A stretch of 62,250 nt of DNA from an uncultured Polaribacter sp. Lineage in GTDB: Bacteria > Bacteroidota > Bacteroidia > Flavobacteriales > Flavobacteriaceae. Under the pieces are notes generated by a model that did no database searches, was not told the origin of the DNA, and worked only from the letters and a program-made list of their open reading frames with translations. Below, piece after piece: positions 18,729 through 27,913 of the stretch (its first letter is position 1; every line of letters begins with the position of its first letter). The DNA is taken from positions 1-62,250 of the forward strand of contig NZ_CANMVP010000029.1 in the NCBI RefSeq assembly GCF_947501385.1. The letters are read 5' to 3'. The position numbers and the translations under genes were made by a program.

Positions 18729-21700
18729 TTACTTTTTAGCTTTTATCCATTTTTTAGCATTCACAAAAGCTTCCAACCAAGGTGAAACTTCGTCTTTTCT
18801 TCCTTTAGGATAATTTGCCCAATTCCATTGAAATGTAGAACGCTCAATATGTGGCATGGTTACCAAATGTCTTCCTGTTTTGTCACTCAACATAGCTGTA
18901 TTAAAATCAGATCCATTCGGATTGTTAGGATAGCCTTCATACCCGTATTTTGCAACAATATTGTAGTTTTCTTCTTTTTCTGGTAAACTAAATTTACCTT
19001 CTCCATGAGAAATCCAAACTCCTAATTCAGTTCCCGCTAATGAAGAAAGCATTACAGAATTATTCTTTTGAATTTTTACAGAAGTAAAAGAACTTTCGTG
19101 TTTTTTAGAATCGTTATGGACTAATTTTCCATGCACTTTATGCTCTGGATGTATCAAATCTAGCTCCATCCACAATTGTGCTCCGTTGCAAATTCCAACA
19201 GATAAGGTATCTTCTCTTTTAAAGAAGTTCTTTAACGCAGTATTTGCTTTTTCATTGTATTTAAAAGCACCAGCCCAACCTTTTGCAGAACCTAACACAT
19301 CAGAATTAGAAAAACCACCAACCGCACCAATAAATTGAATGTCTTCTAAAGTTTCACGACCAGCAATTAAATCAGTCATGTGCACATCTTTTACATCAAA
19401 ACCAGCCAAATACATTGCATTTGCCATTTCACGCTCAGAATTGGAACCTTTTTCACGGATGATGGCTGCTTTTGGTCTGTTTTTGTCACTTCGAGCGGAG
19501 TCGAGAAGTCCATCAAAACCTTTAGGGAAAGTATACTGTAAAGGTTGCTTTTTATAATTATCAAAACGATCTTTTGCCAAACCATTAGCAGTTTGTTTAT
19601 CATCTAAAAGGAAAGAAGTTTTATACCAAACATCTCTCATTTCTACAACATCAAAAGAAAAATTGTCTTCATTATTTTTAATAGTTACCATTCCTGAATT
19701 GTTGGTAGTTCCTATGTTGAAAGCAACAATTCCTTTTTCTTTTAAAATTTCTTCTACAGAGGCATCTGCTTGAAAAACGATTCCTGCATTTTCTGAAAAC
19801 AATACTTTTATGGAATCTTCTTCGTTTAATGCTGATATATCAAAATCGGCTCCTAAATTGATGTCTGCAAAACACATTTCTAATAAAGTCGTAATCAATC
19901 CACCAGAGGCAACATCGTGCCCAGCAACAATTTTATCGTCTTTTATTAATTTCTGAATGGTATTAAAAGTAGTTTTTACATATTTTGAATTGGTAACATC
20001 TGGTGCTTCATTACCAATAGCATTTAAAGTCTGATTGAAAGAACTTCCTCCTAATTTATATTCGTCTTGAGAAATATTAATATAATAGATATTTGTACCT
20101 TCCGAAAGTTCGGAAAATTGTAAAACAGGTTCTACAACATTGCTGATTTCATTACAATTTCCTGCAGCAGAAATAATAACGGTTCCAGGAGAAATTACTT
20201 CTTCATCAGCGTATTTTTGCTTCATAGAAAGCGAATCTTTCCCTGTGGGAACATTAATCCCTAAATCTATTGCAAATTCTGAAACTGCTTTTACAGCTTT
20301 GTATAAACGAGCATCTTCACCTTCATTTTTACAAGGCCACATCCAATTTGCAGAAAGCGAAACCGAAGCCAAATTATCTTTTAAAGGCGCCCAAATTATA
20401 TTGGTCAACGCTTCTGTAATTGAATTTCTACTACCAGCTTCTGGGTGAATTAAACCAGAAATAGGCGAGTGTCCAATAGAAGTTGCAATTCCTTCTTTTC
20501 CGTTGTAATCTAAGGCCATCACACCAACATTATTCAATGGAATCTGTAAAGAACCCACACATTGTTGTTTGGCAACTTTACCACCAACACAACGGTCTAC
20601 TTTATTTGTCAACCAATCTTTACATCCTACAGCTTCTAACTGTAAAACTTGTTCTAAATAGATTTTTAAATTTTTGGTTTTATATCGTGGATTTTTATAA
20701 TTTCTAACAATCGTTGTATCTGTTAAAACTGTTTTTGGCGAAGAGCCAAACATATCTTCCAAGGCTAAATCCATTGGTTTATCACCTGTAGTTTTAGATT
20801 CGAAAGTAAAACGATTATTTCCTGTTACTTCACCAACCGTATACATTGGCGAACGTTCACGCGCTGCAATCTTTTGTAAAGTATCGATGTGTTTTTCTGC
20901 GATGACCAATCCCATTCTTTCTTGAGATTCGTTTCCGATAATTTCTTTTGCTGATAATGTTGGGTCGCCAATTGGTAATTTATCTAAATCTATTTTTCCA
21001 CCAGTATCTTCTACCAATTCAGATAAACAATTTAAATGCCCGCCAGCGCCATGATCATGAATAGAAACAATAAAGTTCTCTTCACTTTCTACCATTCCAC
21101 GCACCGCATTTGCAGCACGTTTTTGCATTTCTGGGTTGGAACGTTGTACTGCGTTTAATTCAATTCCTGATGCAAATTCTCCTGTATCAGAAGACGAAAC
21201 TGCTGCGCCACCCATTCCAATTCTATAATTTTCTCCACCTAAAACAACAATTTTATCGCCTTCTTTTGGCGTATCTTTTAAAGCTTGTTCTGCTTTTCCA
21301 TACCCAATTCCGCCAGCTTGCATAATTACTTTATCATAGCCTAATTTTCTTGGTTTTGCATCACTTGAAGCCGCATTTTCCTCGTGTTCAAAAGTCAATA
21401 CAGAACCCGTAATTAAAGGTTGGCCAAATTTGTTACCAAAATCTGATGCACCGTTAGAAGCTTTTATTAAAATATCCATGGGTGTTTGATACAACCAATC
21501 TCTGGCTTCAAATTTATGTTCCCAATATCTGTCACTCTGAGCTCCGTCGAACGAGTCGGCTAATCTTGAATAGGAAGTCATGTACACGGCTGTTCCCGCT
21601 AAAGGCAAAGAACCTTTTCCACCAGCCAATCGATCTCTAATTTCACCTCCAGAACCTGTTGCAGCTCCGTTAAAAGGTTCTACAGTTGTTGGAAAATTAT

Positions 21701-22463
21701 GTGTTTCTGCTTTTATAGAAATAACAGAATCAAAGTTTTCCGTTTGATAGAAATCGGGTTTGTCTGCGGTTTTAGGTGCAAATTGTTCCACATTTGGACC
21801 TTTGATAAAAGCAACATTGTCTTTGTAAGCAGAAACAATATCATTCGGATGTTCTTTAGACGTTTCTTTGATCATTTTGAATAGGGAAGAGGGTTGCTCT
21901 TCGCCGTCAATTACAAAAGTTCCGTTAAATATTTTATGCCTACAGTGTTCTGAATTGACTTGAGAAAAGCCAAATACTTCAGAATCTGTTAATTTTCTTC
22001 CTATTTTAACAGCTACACTTTCTAAATAGGCAACTTCTTCATCACTTAAAGACAAGCCTTCTTGGTTGTTGTATGCAGCAATATCATCAATATCTAAAAT
22101 AGCTTCTGGTTTGATATCGATGGTAAAAGATTCTTGATCTAAACCATTGTATTTCTCAGAGATCATAGGATCGAAATCCGCAAAATCTTCATTAACTGTT
22201 GTGAATTCTTCAATTCTAATGATATCAGAAATCCCCATATTCTGAGTAATTTCAACGGCATTTGTACTCCAAGGTGTAATCATAGCAGCTCTTGGGCCCA
22301 CAAAAAAAGCATCTAAAGACTCCTGTTCAATTTTAGGAGCTCCTGAAACCAGCTCAGGGTTAGAAAACAACCAAGTTAATTTTGCAATTGTTTTTTTAGT
22401 GATTTTTTTTGTTGTTTGAACGGCAAAGACCTTGCTGTCTATGTTTCCGAAGAAATGAATCAT
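18729..22463 (-). CDS. purL: Phosphoribosylformylglycinamidine synthase
   Basis: About 1244 residues, the large single-chain form. It converts FGAR, glutamine and ATP to FGAM in purine synthesis. Visible parts: the FGAM synthase core with SQVNSEHCRHKIFNG, ETHNFPTTVEPF and GGEIRDR, the second half with NVPTGKDSLSM, and a C-terminal glutamine amidotransferase with catalytic Cys in SVGICNGAQLW and a late His/Glu in MPHIERS. I start at MIHFFGN (ATG at 22463-22461). Two short stretches are made from a palindromic repeat read in frame: around residue 305 (SFDGAQSD) and around residue 988 (LLDSARSDKN, the linker before the amidotransferase). The gene still looks intact. Confidence 0.97.
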   Translation of the reverse strand: MIHFFGNIDSKVFAVQTTKKITKKTIAKLTWLFSNPELVSGAPKIEQESLDAFFVGPRAAMITPWSTNAVEITQNMGISDIIRIEEFTTVNEDFADFDPMISEKYNGLDQESFTIDIKPEAILDIDDIAAYNNQEGLSLSDEEVAYLESVAVKIGRKLTDSEVFGFSQVNSEHCRHKIFNGTFVIDGEEQPSSLFKMIKETSKEHPNDIVSAYKDNVAFIKGPNVEQFAPKTADKPDFYQTENFDSVISIKAETHNFPTTVEPFNGAATGSGGEIRDRLAGGKGSLPLAGTAVYMTSYSRLADSFDGAQSDRYWEHKFEARDWLYQTPMDILIKASNGASDFGNKFGQPLITGSVLTFEHEENAASSDAKPRKLGYDKVIMQAGGIGYGKAEQALKDTPKEGDKIVVLGGENYRIGMGGAAVSSSDTGEFASGIELNAVQRSNPEMQKRAANAVRGMVESEENFIVSIHDHGAGGHLNCLSELVEDTGGKIDLDKLPIGDPTLSAKEIIGNESQERMGLVIAEKHIDTLQKIAARERSPMYTVGEVTGNNRFTFESKTTGDKPMDLALEDMFGSSPKTVLTDTTIVRNYKNPRYKTKNLKIYLEQVLQLEAVGCKDWLTNKVDRCVGGKVAKQQCVGSLQIPLNNVGVMALDYNGKEGIATSIGHSPISGLIHPEAGSRNSITEALTNIIWAPLKDNLASVSLSANWMWPCKNEGEDARLYKAVKAVSEFAIDLGINVPTGKDSLSMKQKYADEEVISPGTVIISAAGNCNEISNVVEPVLQFSELSEGTNIYYINISQDEYKLGGSSFNQTLNAIGNEAPDVTNSKYVKTTFNTIQKLIKDDKIVAGHDVASGGLITTLLEMCFADINLGADFDISALNEEDSIKVLFSENAGIVFQADASVEEILKEKGIVAFNIGTTNNSGMVTIKNNEDNFSFDVVEMRDVWYKTSFLLDDKQTANGLAKDRFDNYKKQPLQYTFPKGFDGLLDSARSDKNRPKAAIIREKGSNSEREMANAMYLAGFDVKDVHMTDLIAGRETLEDIQFIGAVGGFSNSDVLGSAKGWAGAFKYNEKANTALKNFFKREDTLSVGICNGAQLWMELDLIHPEHKVHGKLVHNDSKKHESSFTSVKIQKNNSVMLSSLAGTELGVWISHGEGKFSLPEKEENYNIVAKYGYEGYPNNPNGSDFNTAMLSDKTGRHLVTMPHIERSTFQWNWANYPKGRKDEVSPWLEAFVNAKKWIKAKK
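19485..19510. repeat. Palindromic repeat inside purL (linker copy)
   Basis: GTCACTTCGAGCGGAGTCGA followed by GAAGTC. This GTCA-TTCGAGCG type of palindromic repeat is common between genes in flavobacteria; here it is read in frame as LDSARSD in the linker between the synthase and amidotransferase domains. A relative lies at 21531-21559, and a similar 14-bp core is at 62201-62214. Confidence 0.7.
21531..21559. repeat. Palindromic repeat inside purL (N-terminal half copy)
   Basis: GTCACTCTGAGCTCCGTCGA followed by ACGAGTCGG, the same family as 19485-19510 and in the same orientation. It is read in frame as DSFDGAQSD in a surface-loop position where PurL relatives differ in length. Confidence 0.65.
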
Positions 22464-22493
22464 TTTGTAGTTTTTGTATATGGTTGTAAAAAG

Positions 22494-22501
22494 CAAATTT
22501 A
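22494..22501 (-). promoter_or_regulatory. Probable -7 box of purL promoter
   Basis: On the minus strand the sequence reads TAAATTTG, a perfect match to the Bacteroidota -7 consensus TAnnTTTG, 30 bp before the purL ATG. A -33 TTTG at the usual spacing is not clear. Confidence 0.45.
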
Positions 22502-22575
22502 CTTTTTTTCATCAAAAATTATGACATTTATTTGATGGAATATTTAGAGTTATTCACGTGTTTATAAACCAAAAA

Positions 22576-22600
22576 AAAGCGATTCTGAATGAATCGCTTT
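22576..22600 (-). terminator. Intrinsic terminator of the T9SS nuclease gene
   Basis: A 10-bp stem AAAGCGATTC / GAATCGCTTT with a TGAAT loop, followed on the minus strand by a run of U residues. It lies 20 bp past the stop of the gene at 22620-24797. Confidence 0.88.
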
Positions 22601-22619
22601 GAAGTTTTTAAAAGAATGA

Positions 22620-24797
22620 TTATTTTTTGATTAATTTCTTTGAGATAAAATTATTGTTTACAACAATTTTAACGATATAAATCCCTTTATTAAGATTCGA
22701 AATATCAAGCTCTTTGTTTGTGCTAGAGATTTGGTCTTTTATCATTAGTTTACCTAACACATTATAGATTTCTATTCTTGCCACTTTATCCGTTGAGAAA
22801 AGAACTGAATTCCCTTCTACTGGGTTTGGGAACATTTTAAAGTTATTGAAAAGTACATCATTTATACTTGCAGTTGTTGTTTCGTGAGAGCCAATACCAT
22901 TAAAAGTGTTTTCAGGAAAAGAAGTCCATTCTCCTTGTTCATTATATGTTGTGGTTGGACCTGTAACGTCACTATTCCTTCTTAACGTTTTGTCTTTTGC
23001 AAAATCGCCGTTGCTTCCATTAAACTCTCCTACAATGTCTATTAAAACACCGTTTTTAAACAAGCCAACAGGGTCATCTCCATTAAAGCTTAAAGGTGCA
23101 CCGTTATCTATACTAGCATTCGTTTTTAAGTCTGATTCTGCAACTAAAATGCTATTATCTGCTCCAGGATTTGTTATTACAAAAACGTCATTTGGCAATA
23201 TACTCTTTACAGATCCGCTATCTAAGAAAAAAGCATCAGACCATGAGCTACCACCACTTGGATTTCTTCTTAAATCATATCCTGATAAATCAATTGTGCT
23301 TCCTGTAAGATTTACTATTTCTATAGCTTTGTTATTACCACCTTGTGGTTCTACATATTCTGAAATAAAAAGTTCAGAAGCTGCTCCAGTTCCGCCAGCA
23401 GAAGTTGTAGTATTAACAGTTGAAGATTCTACAGATTTATTTCCTGAAGTATCAACAGCGAGTACGTATGAAGTATAATTTGTTATTTTTTCTAACCCAG
23501 AGATAGTATAAGATAACGCTGTTACTGTTGCATTTAAATTTCCATCCAAATAAACTTCATAATTTTTAATCATATTATTGTCTGTAGAAGCACTCCAAGT
23601 AATTTTAAATGAGCTATCAGAAATATTACTTGTAGTAACATTAGTTGGAGCGGTTGGCGCTGTACTATCTTGAGAAGTTGTTCCGTTTACGGGTGTACTT
23701 TGGGTAGACTTATTATTCACCAAATCTTTTGCTAAAACAGTAATTGAATATGTAGTATTAGGATTTAATTCTGTTATAGTTGTGTTTGTATTAGAAGTAG
23801 TTTGTTTGGTTAATGTTCCATTTACAAAAATATCATAACCAGTTACAGCTTCATTATCCGTTGAAGCCATCCAAGTAACATCAAAAGATGTGAAATTTTG
23901 ATTACTTATAGTCACATCGGAAGGAACAGAAGGTGCTTCAGTATCATTAGTAGTATAAATTCCCCAAGTATCTTGTGCTGAATCTCCCCCCCAAATTCTT
24001 GTGGCTAAAAAAGGATTGTCTATAAACGGATTTCTATTTCCCTGCGCGGCAGAATTAGCCGTATTTTCGTGATAGGTGTTTCTCACTTTTTCAAAATCAG
24101 ACACAGGATCCTCAACATTCCAAACTAAAAATAAATCGATCATGTCATCTGGAGTATTGTCTGCACTACCAACTCCTACAGCTGTTGGTAAACAAACATT
24201 GCCATAACGTAAATACATATACATCATCATTCTTGCTACGTCACCTTTCCATTCATCTCCTGGATACCAAGCTGCAGTATTTGGACCGTCATTTCCATTA
24301 TGAAAATCTAAGGTAGAAAATCCAGAAATTCCACTTCCTCTTCCAAATTTCCTGTTACTTCTTGATGAGTTTCTACTGGCATCAGAAGGTCTCAAATGGT
24401 GTGCATCTGCACCAGGACCAACAGTTCCTAAATTAGGGTTTCCTAAAGACCTAGCAAAAACGTGTTCTCTGTTCCAATTAGACTGACTTCCTCCATTATC
24501 ATTAATGCCTCTTTCTCTATCGTTATCTAAAGATTGATCAGAACCGTTTTCATATCCATAAATAAGTAAAACTTCATTAGGATTAACTGGATTTACATCT
24601 GTAACTTTAGAAGCTATCCAAACATCAGGGGTGTAGGTTAAAAAATTTGTATGTGTATTTGCTATTTTAGTAGCAAGTGCATCTTTTAGAGCGATTCCAG
24701 TTAAATTTAAATCTACATCATTATAATAAGATTCTGCCTGTGAAAAGGTATAAGTAAATGATAGTAATAGAGATAAGGTAAATAATTTTTTAATCAT
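22620..24797 (-). CDS. Secreted endonuclease I with FN3, lamin-tail and T9SS domains
   Basis: 725 residues. A signal peptide (1-19, ending TFSQ) precedes an endonuclease I domain (about 20-265) with the metal/catalytic motifs WNREHVFARS and ADAHHLRPSD. Two fibronectin type III repeats follow (about 285-375 and 380-465), then a lamin-tail domain (about 475-620, ELFISEYVEPQGG, IDLSGYDLR) and a C-terminal T9SS type A sorting domain (FKMFPNPVEG ... GIYIVKI). It should be secreted to the surface or medium and cut DNA or RNA for nutrient scavenging. The rsmB-like gene lies 8 bp upstream on the same strand, so read-through from it is likely. Confidence 0.93.
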   Translation of the reverse strand: MIKKLFTLSLLLSFTYTFSQAESYYNDVDLNLTGIALKDALATKIANTHTNFLTYTPDVWIASKVTDVNPVNPNEVLLIYGYENGSDQSLDNDRERGINDNGGSQSNWNREHVFARSLGNPNLGTVGPGADAHHLRPSDASRNSSRSNRKFGRGSGISGFSTLDFHNGNDGPNTAAWYPGDEWKGDVARMMMYMYLRYGNVCLPTAVGVGSADNTPDDMIDLFLVWNVEDPVSDFEKVRNTYHENTANSAAQGNRNPFIDNPFLATRIWGGDSAQDTWGIYTTNDTEAPSVPSDVTISNQNFTSFDVTWMASTDNEAVTGYDIFVNGTLTKQTTSNTNTTITELNPNTTYSITVLAKDLVNNKSTQSTPVNGTTSQDSTAPTAPTNVTTSNISDSSFKITWSASTDNNMIKNYEVYLDGNLNATVTALSYTISGLEKITNYTSYVLAVDTSGNKSVESSTVNTTTSAGGTGAASELFISEYVEPQGGNNKAIEIVNLTGSTIDLSGYDLRRNPSGGSSWSDAFFLDSGSVKSILPNDVFVITNPGADNSILVAESDLKTNASIDNGAPLSFNGDDPVGLFKNGVLIDIVGEFNGSNGDFAKDKTLRRNSDVTGPTTTYNEQGEWTSFPENTFNGIGSHETTTASINDVLFNNFKMFPNPVEGNSVLFSTDKVARIEIYNVLGKLMIKDQISSTNKELDISNLNKGIYIVKIVVNNNFISKKLIKK

Positions 24798-24805
24798 AGT
24801 ATTTT

Positions 24806-26023
24806 TTATTTTTTTCGTTCTAAAAGTGCCATATAAAATCCGTCAAAACCAGCAATATGGGCTAATACTTTTTTGTCTGATACAAAGGTAAACTCTTTTC
24901 CGGCTTCTGAGGTTAAGAAAATATGAACTTGATTTTGATTTTCTGAAGGTAATATAGAACAAGTTGCATACACCATTTTTCCTCCTGGTTTTACCATTTT
25001 AGAATAACTTTGTAGTATTTCTTGTTGTATTTTTTTAATATTGTCTATAAACGCGGGTTGTAATTTCCATTTAGAATCTGGATTTCTTCGAATGACACCC
25101 AAACCAGAACAAGGCGCATCTATTAAAACTCTATCTGCTTTGTCATACAATTTTTTAATGGGTTTTGTAGAATCTATAACACGCATTTCTATATTATGTG
25201 CTTTGTTTCTTTTGGCTCTTACTTTTAATTTACGAAGTTTACTTTCGTAAATATCCATTGCAATGATTTGCCCTTTGTTTTCCATTAGCGCAGCCAAATG
25301 CAAGGTTTTTCCTCCAGCCCCAGCGCAAGTATCCACCACTTTCATACCTGGTTTTACATCTAAATAGGCAGCTACTAGTTGAGATGAAGCGTCTTGTACT
25401 TCAAAAAAACCATTATGAAAAGCTTCTGTTTTAAAAACATTGGCTCTTTCTGGTAAAATTAAAGCATCTGGATGATTTGGTAAAAGTTCTGTATGTACCT
25501 CTTCTACTTTTAATTTCTTTTGCAGCATTTCTCTAGAAATGTTCAATGTATTTGTTCTTAAAATTACTTTTGCCTGCTCGTTTAAAGCGGCAATTTCTTT
25601 GGTCCATAGTTCTTCACCCAATTCTGAAACACACAATTCATCCATCCAATCTGGAATCGATTCTCTGTATTTTCTTGTTCTAGACAATTCAGCAAAACGC
25701 CCTTTTATTCTTCTTTCTGGTACGTGATCACCAACTTGGTTCCAATCTGGTAAAGCTATTCCTCTTAAGATACACCATACAGAAAATAAGCGCCAAATAT
25801 TATCTCTATCATAAGGGACTTTTACTTCTGCAATTTCCGCATACAATCGGTTCCAGCGAACAATATCATAAATGGTTTCTGCAACAAATTTACGATCTCT
25901 TGCGCCCCAACGTTTGTCGCGTTTTAAAGCTTTCTCTACGGCTTTGTCTGCATACACACCTTCATTAAAGATGTCTCTAATACTATCTATAACTGCAAAA
26001 GTTAAGTTTCTGTGTAATCTCAT
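24806..26023 (-). CDS. RsmB-like 16S rRNA (cytosine-C5) methyltransferase
   Basis: 405 residues of the NOL1/NOP2/Sun family. A NusB-like N-terminal RNA-binding region (about 1-130) is followed by a SAM-binding methyltransferase domain with VVDTCAGAGGKTLHL (motif I), DAPCSGLGVIRRNPD (motif IV with one catalytic-region Cys) and MVYATCSILPSEN (motif VI, nucleophilic Cys). The layout matches RsmB, which makes m5C967 in 16S rRNA, but I do not claim the exact target base. Confidence 0.9.
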   Translation of the reverse strand: MRLHRNLTFAVIDSIRDIFNEGVYADKAVEKALKRDKRWGARDRKFVAETIYDIVRWNRLYAEIAEVKVPYDRDNIWRLFSVWCILRGIALPDWNQVGDHVPERRIKGRFAELSRTRKYRESIPDWMDELCVSELGEELWTKEIAALNEQAKVILRTNTLNISREMLQKKLKVEEVHTELLPNHPDALILPERANVFKTEAFHNGFFEVQDASSQLVAAYLDVKPGMKVVDTCAGAGGKTLHLAALMENKGQIIAMDIYESKLRKLKVRAKRNKAHNIEMRVIDSTKPIKKLYDKADRVLIDAPCSGLGVIRRNPDSKWKLQPAFIDNIKKIQQEILQSYSKMVKPGGKMVYATCSILPSENQNQVHIFLTSEAGKEFTFVSDKKVLAHIAGFDGFYMALLERKK

Positions 26024-26210
26024 TATTATTTTCTAATTGATTGCAAAGTTACGAAATAGAAATAGGTATAAAGTTCAAAAAGTATAAAGTTTAACTCTTT
26101 TATGAGTACTAAAGTAATGTTTGATTAACTTATGATGAAGTAACCTTGGCTTTGCTATGAAGTATCTATAGAGTTTATATTACTTATGCTTTGCTTTTTC
26201 TTTCATTTAT

Positions 26211-26390
26211 GTACTTTTCCATTGCTGAAAAGTACCAAAAATCTAGTCTTGCATTTTCAACGGTCAATTATACTTTTACATTCTAAAAGAAAAAAACTCG
26301 CTTTGCTCAAACAGTTTTTCTTTTTACGAATGTTTCAAGTAATTGACACTCGTTTGCAAATGCTATGACCTTTTTAGGATTTCGTTTGAA
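26211..26390. repeat. 180-bp direct repeat, copy 1
   Basis: Starts with a perfect hairpin GTACTTTTC-N7-GAAAAGTAC (26211-26235) and contains a second inverted pair, AAAGAAAAAAACT / AGTTTTTCTTT. It is about 93 percent identical to 26535-26714 by eye, with no length difference. Confidence 0.9.
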
Positions 26391-26534
26391 AGATTATTTT
26401 TTATTTGAACATACTATACTTGCTAAATAAAACCACTAAGGTCTTTAAATACTTGCCATTACTTATTTTTTAAATTCTATCGTGAATTAAAATATGTCGG
26501 CTTTGATAGTTTTTTATTTTGTTTTCTCTTTCTT

Positions 26535-26714
26535 GTACTTTTCCATTGCTAATAAGTACCAAAAATCTAGTCTTGCATTTTCAACGGTCAATTGTACTTT
26601 TACATTCTAAAAGAAAAAAACTCGCTTTGCTCAAACAGTTTTTCTTTTTACGAATGTTTCAAGCAATTGACACTCGCCTGCAAATGCTATGATCTTTTTG
26701 GGATTTCGTTTGAA
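26535..26714. repeat. 180-bp direct repeat, copy 2
   Basis: Second copy, 324 bp downstream of the first. Its first hairpin is degraded (GTACTTTTC versus AATAAGTAC) while the second is intact. Boundaries match copy 1 exactly (both end TTCGTTTGAA), so this is a discrete unit, not random similarity. Confidence 0.9.
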
Positions 26715-27003
26715 TTATTATTTAGTTTTTTGATTTTGTAAAAAAATAATTGATAATATCTTACTATTAAGCGTTATTTTATGTTAAATTATTATATAAA
26801 TGGGTTATTTTTTTTATTAAACTCATTAAAATGGCATATTATTTGATGATTTAATTTTGTTGATTCTTATCAATAACACTTATTTTTTCCTACACCCTTG
26901 ATGTACTAAATGGCCATTTGGTAAATAGCGGCTCAATTTTTTGAGCTTATTTATTCATCTGATACTTATGCATATTAATTAAGTATCGCAAAACATTAAT
27001 ATT

Positions 27004-27804
27004 ATGGCAAAACAGAAAGGTTTTATCAAGTTAAAAGGTTCGTTGGGAGGACTTACTTTTTATCAAAGTGACGGAAAAGATATCGTTAGAACTACTGGCG
27101 GTGTAGATAAAAGTAGAATTGAAAAAGATGCTGCTTTTAAGCGTACCCGTGAAAACATGAAGGAATTTGGCGCTTCTGCTACCGTTGGGAAGGCATTGCG
27201 ACAAGGATTTGCATCTATTATTAAAAAAGCAAAGGATACTACTATTGTTGGTCGGATAACCGGTATTATGAAACGTATTAATACGTTAGGAACAGGAGTG
27301 AGAGGTGAACGTGCTTTTGAAATATTGACAAATAAAATTATTTTAGAAGGTTTTGAATTTAACAAAACGTTGCCTCTGGAGTCGGTATTTTATGCTCCAT
27401 TTTCTGCACCAATATTAGATGCTAATAGGAGTGTGGCAACTTGGGTGGTTCCTGATTTTAATGCCAGTGACTACTTAAATCTGCCAGAAGGGGCTACCCA
27501 TTTTAAATTGGTTTTGGCAACAACAGTTTTGAGTAATTATGTTTATAACACTAGTATTAAAAAATACGAACCTACTAATGTTGCTGAAAATGAAACTAAT
27601 GGTTTTACTTACAGTGCTGAAATACCAATTACCGGTGAAGTTGGTAGTGATACTACTTTGATCGTTGATTTGGGATTTGCTGCAGCTTTGCCAGCAACTG
27701 TTGGAGTGGTTTCTGCTATTGGAATTGTATTTTATCAAGAGATTAATGGTTTGTTTTATGAACTGTCTAGTGGTAATGCCATTAAAATAATTACTATTGG
27801 TTAA
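27004..27804 (+). CDS. Conserved flavobacterial protein of unknown function
   Basis: 266 residues, no signal peptide or membrane helix. The first 100 residues are basic (MAKQKGFIKLKGSLGGLTFY, then GGVDKSRIEKDAAFKRTREN). The remainder is beta-rich and hydrophobic with little charge (for example AALPATVGVVSAIGIVFYQE). I recall similar proteins with a K-G-LGGLTFY-type start in other Bacteroidota, without a known role. The gene stands alone, preceded by a repeat-rich gap and followed by its own terminator. The tail resembles structural proteins (fibre or tube subunits) in composition, but that is only an impression. Confidence 0.65.
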   Translation: MAKQKGFIKLKGSLGGLTFYQSDGKDIVRTTGGVDKSRIEKDAAFKRTRENMKEFGASATVGKALRQGFASIIKKAKDTTIVGRITGIMKRINTLGTGVRGERAFEILTNKIILEGFEFNKTLPLESVFYAPFSAPILDANRSVATWVVPDFNASDYLNLPEGATHFKLVLATTVLSNYVYNTSIKKYEPTNVAENETNGFTYSAEIPITGEVGSDTTLIVDLGFAAALPATVGVVSAIGIVFYQEINGLFYELSSGNAIKIITIG

Positions 27805-27840
27805 GAAATTAAGGTTGTAGGAATATCTTAATGAGTGTGT

Positions 27841-27869
27841 AAAAGCAACCTTGTAATGAGGTTGCTTTT
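27841..27869 (+). terminator. Intrinsic terminator
   Basis: An 11-bp stem AAAAGCAACCT / AGGTTGCTTTT with a 7-nt loop and a T tract, 36 bp after the stop of the gene at 27004. It may also serve the convergent gene at 27914. Confidence 0.88.
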
Positions 27870-27913
27870 TGATGAAATTATTCTAATTTCCTTTATAAAA
27901 ATTGTTTTTTATT

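Larger units (their letters stand above)
26024..27003. other. Large intergenic region with direct repeats and hairpins
   Basis: About 980 bp with no credible gene. It contains two 180-bp direct repeats (listed separately), a palindrome AAATGGCCATTT near 26909, and a hairpin GCTCAATTTTTTGAGC near 26931-26946 just ahead of the gene at 27004. It separates purine and RNA genes from a gene of unknown function and looks like a site that collects repeated elements. Confidence 0.6.

Noticed and set aside
22464..22496. Longer N-terminus for PurL
   Set aside because: The extra codons are unlike PurL and overlap the -7 box; MIHFFGN is the normal flavobacterial start.
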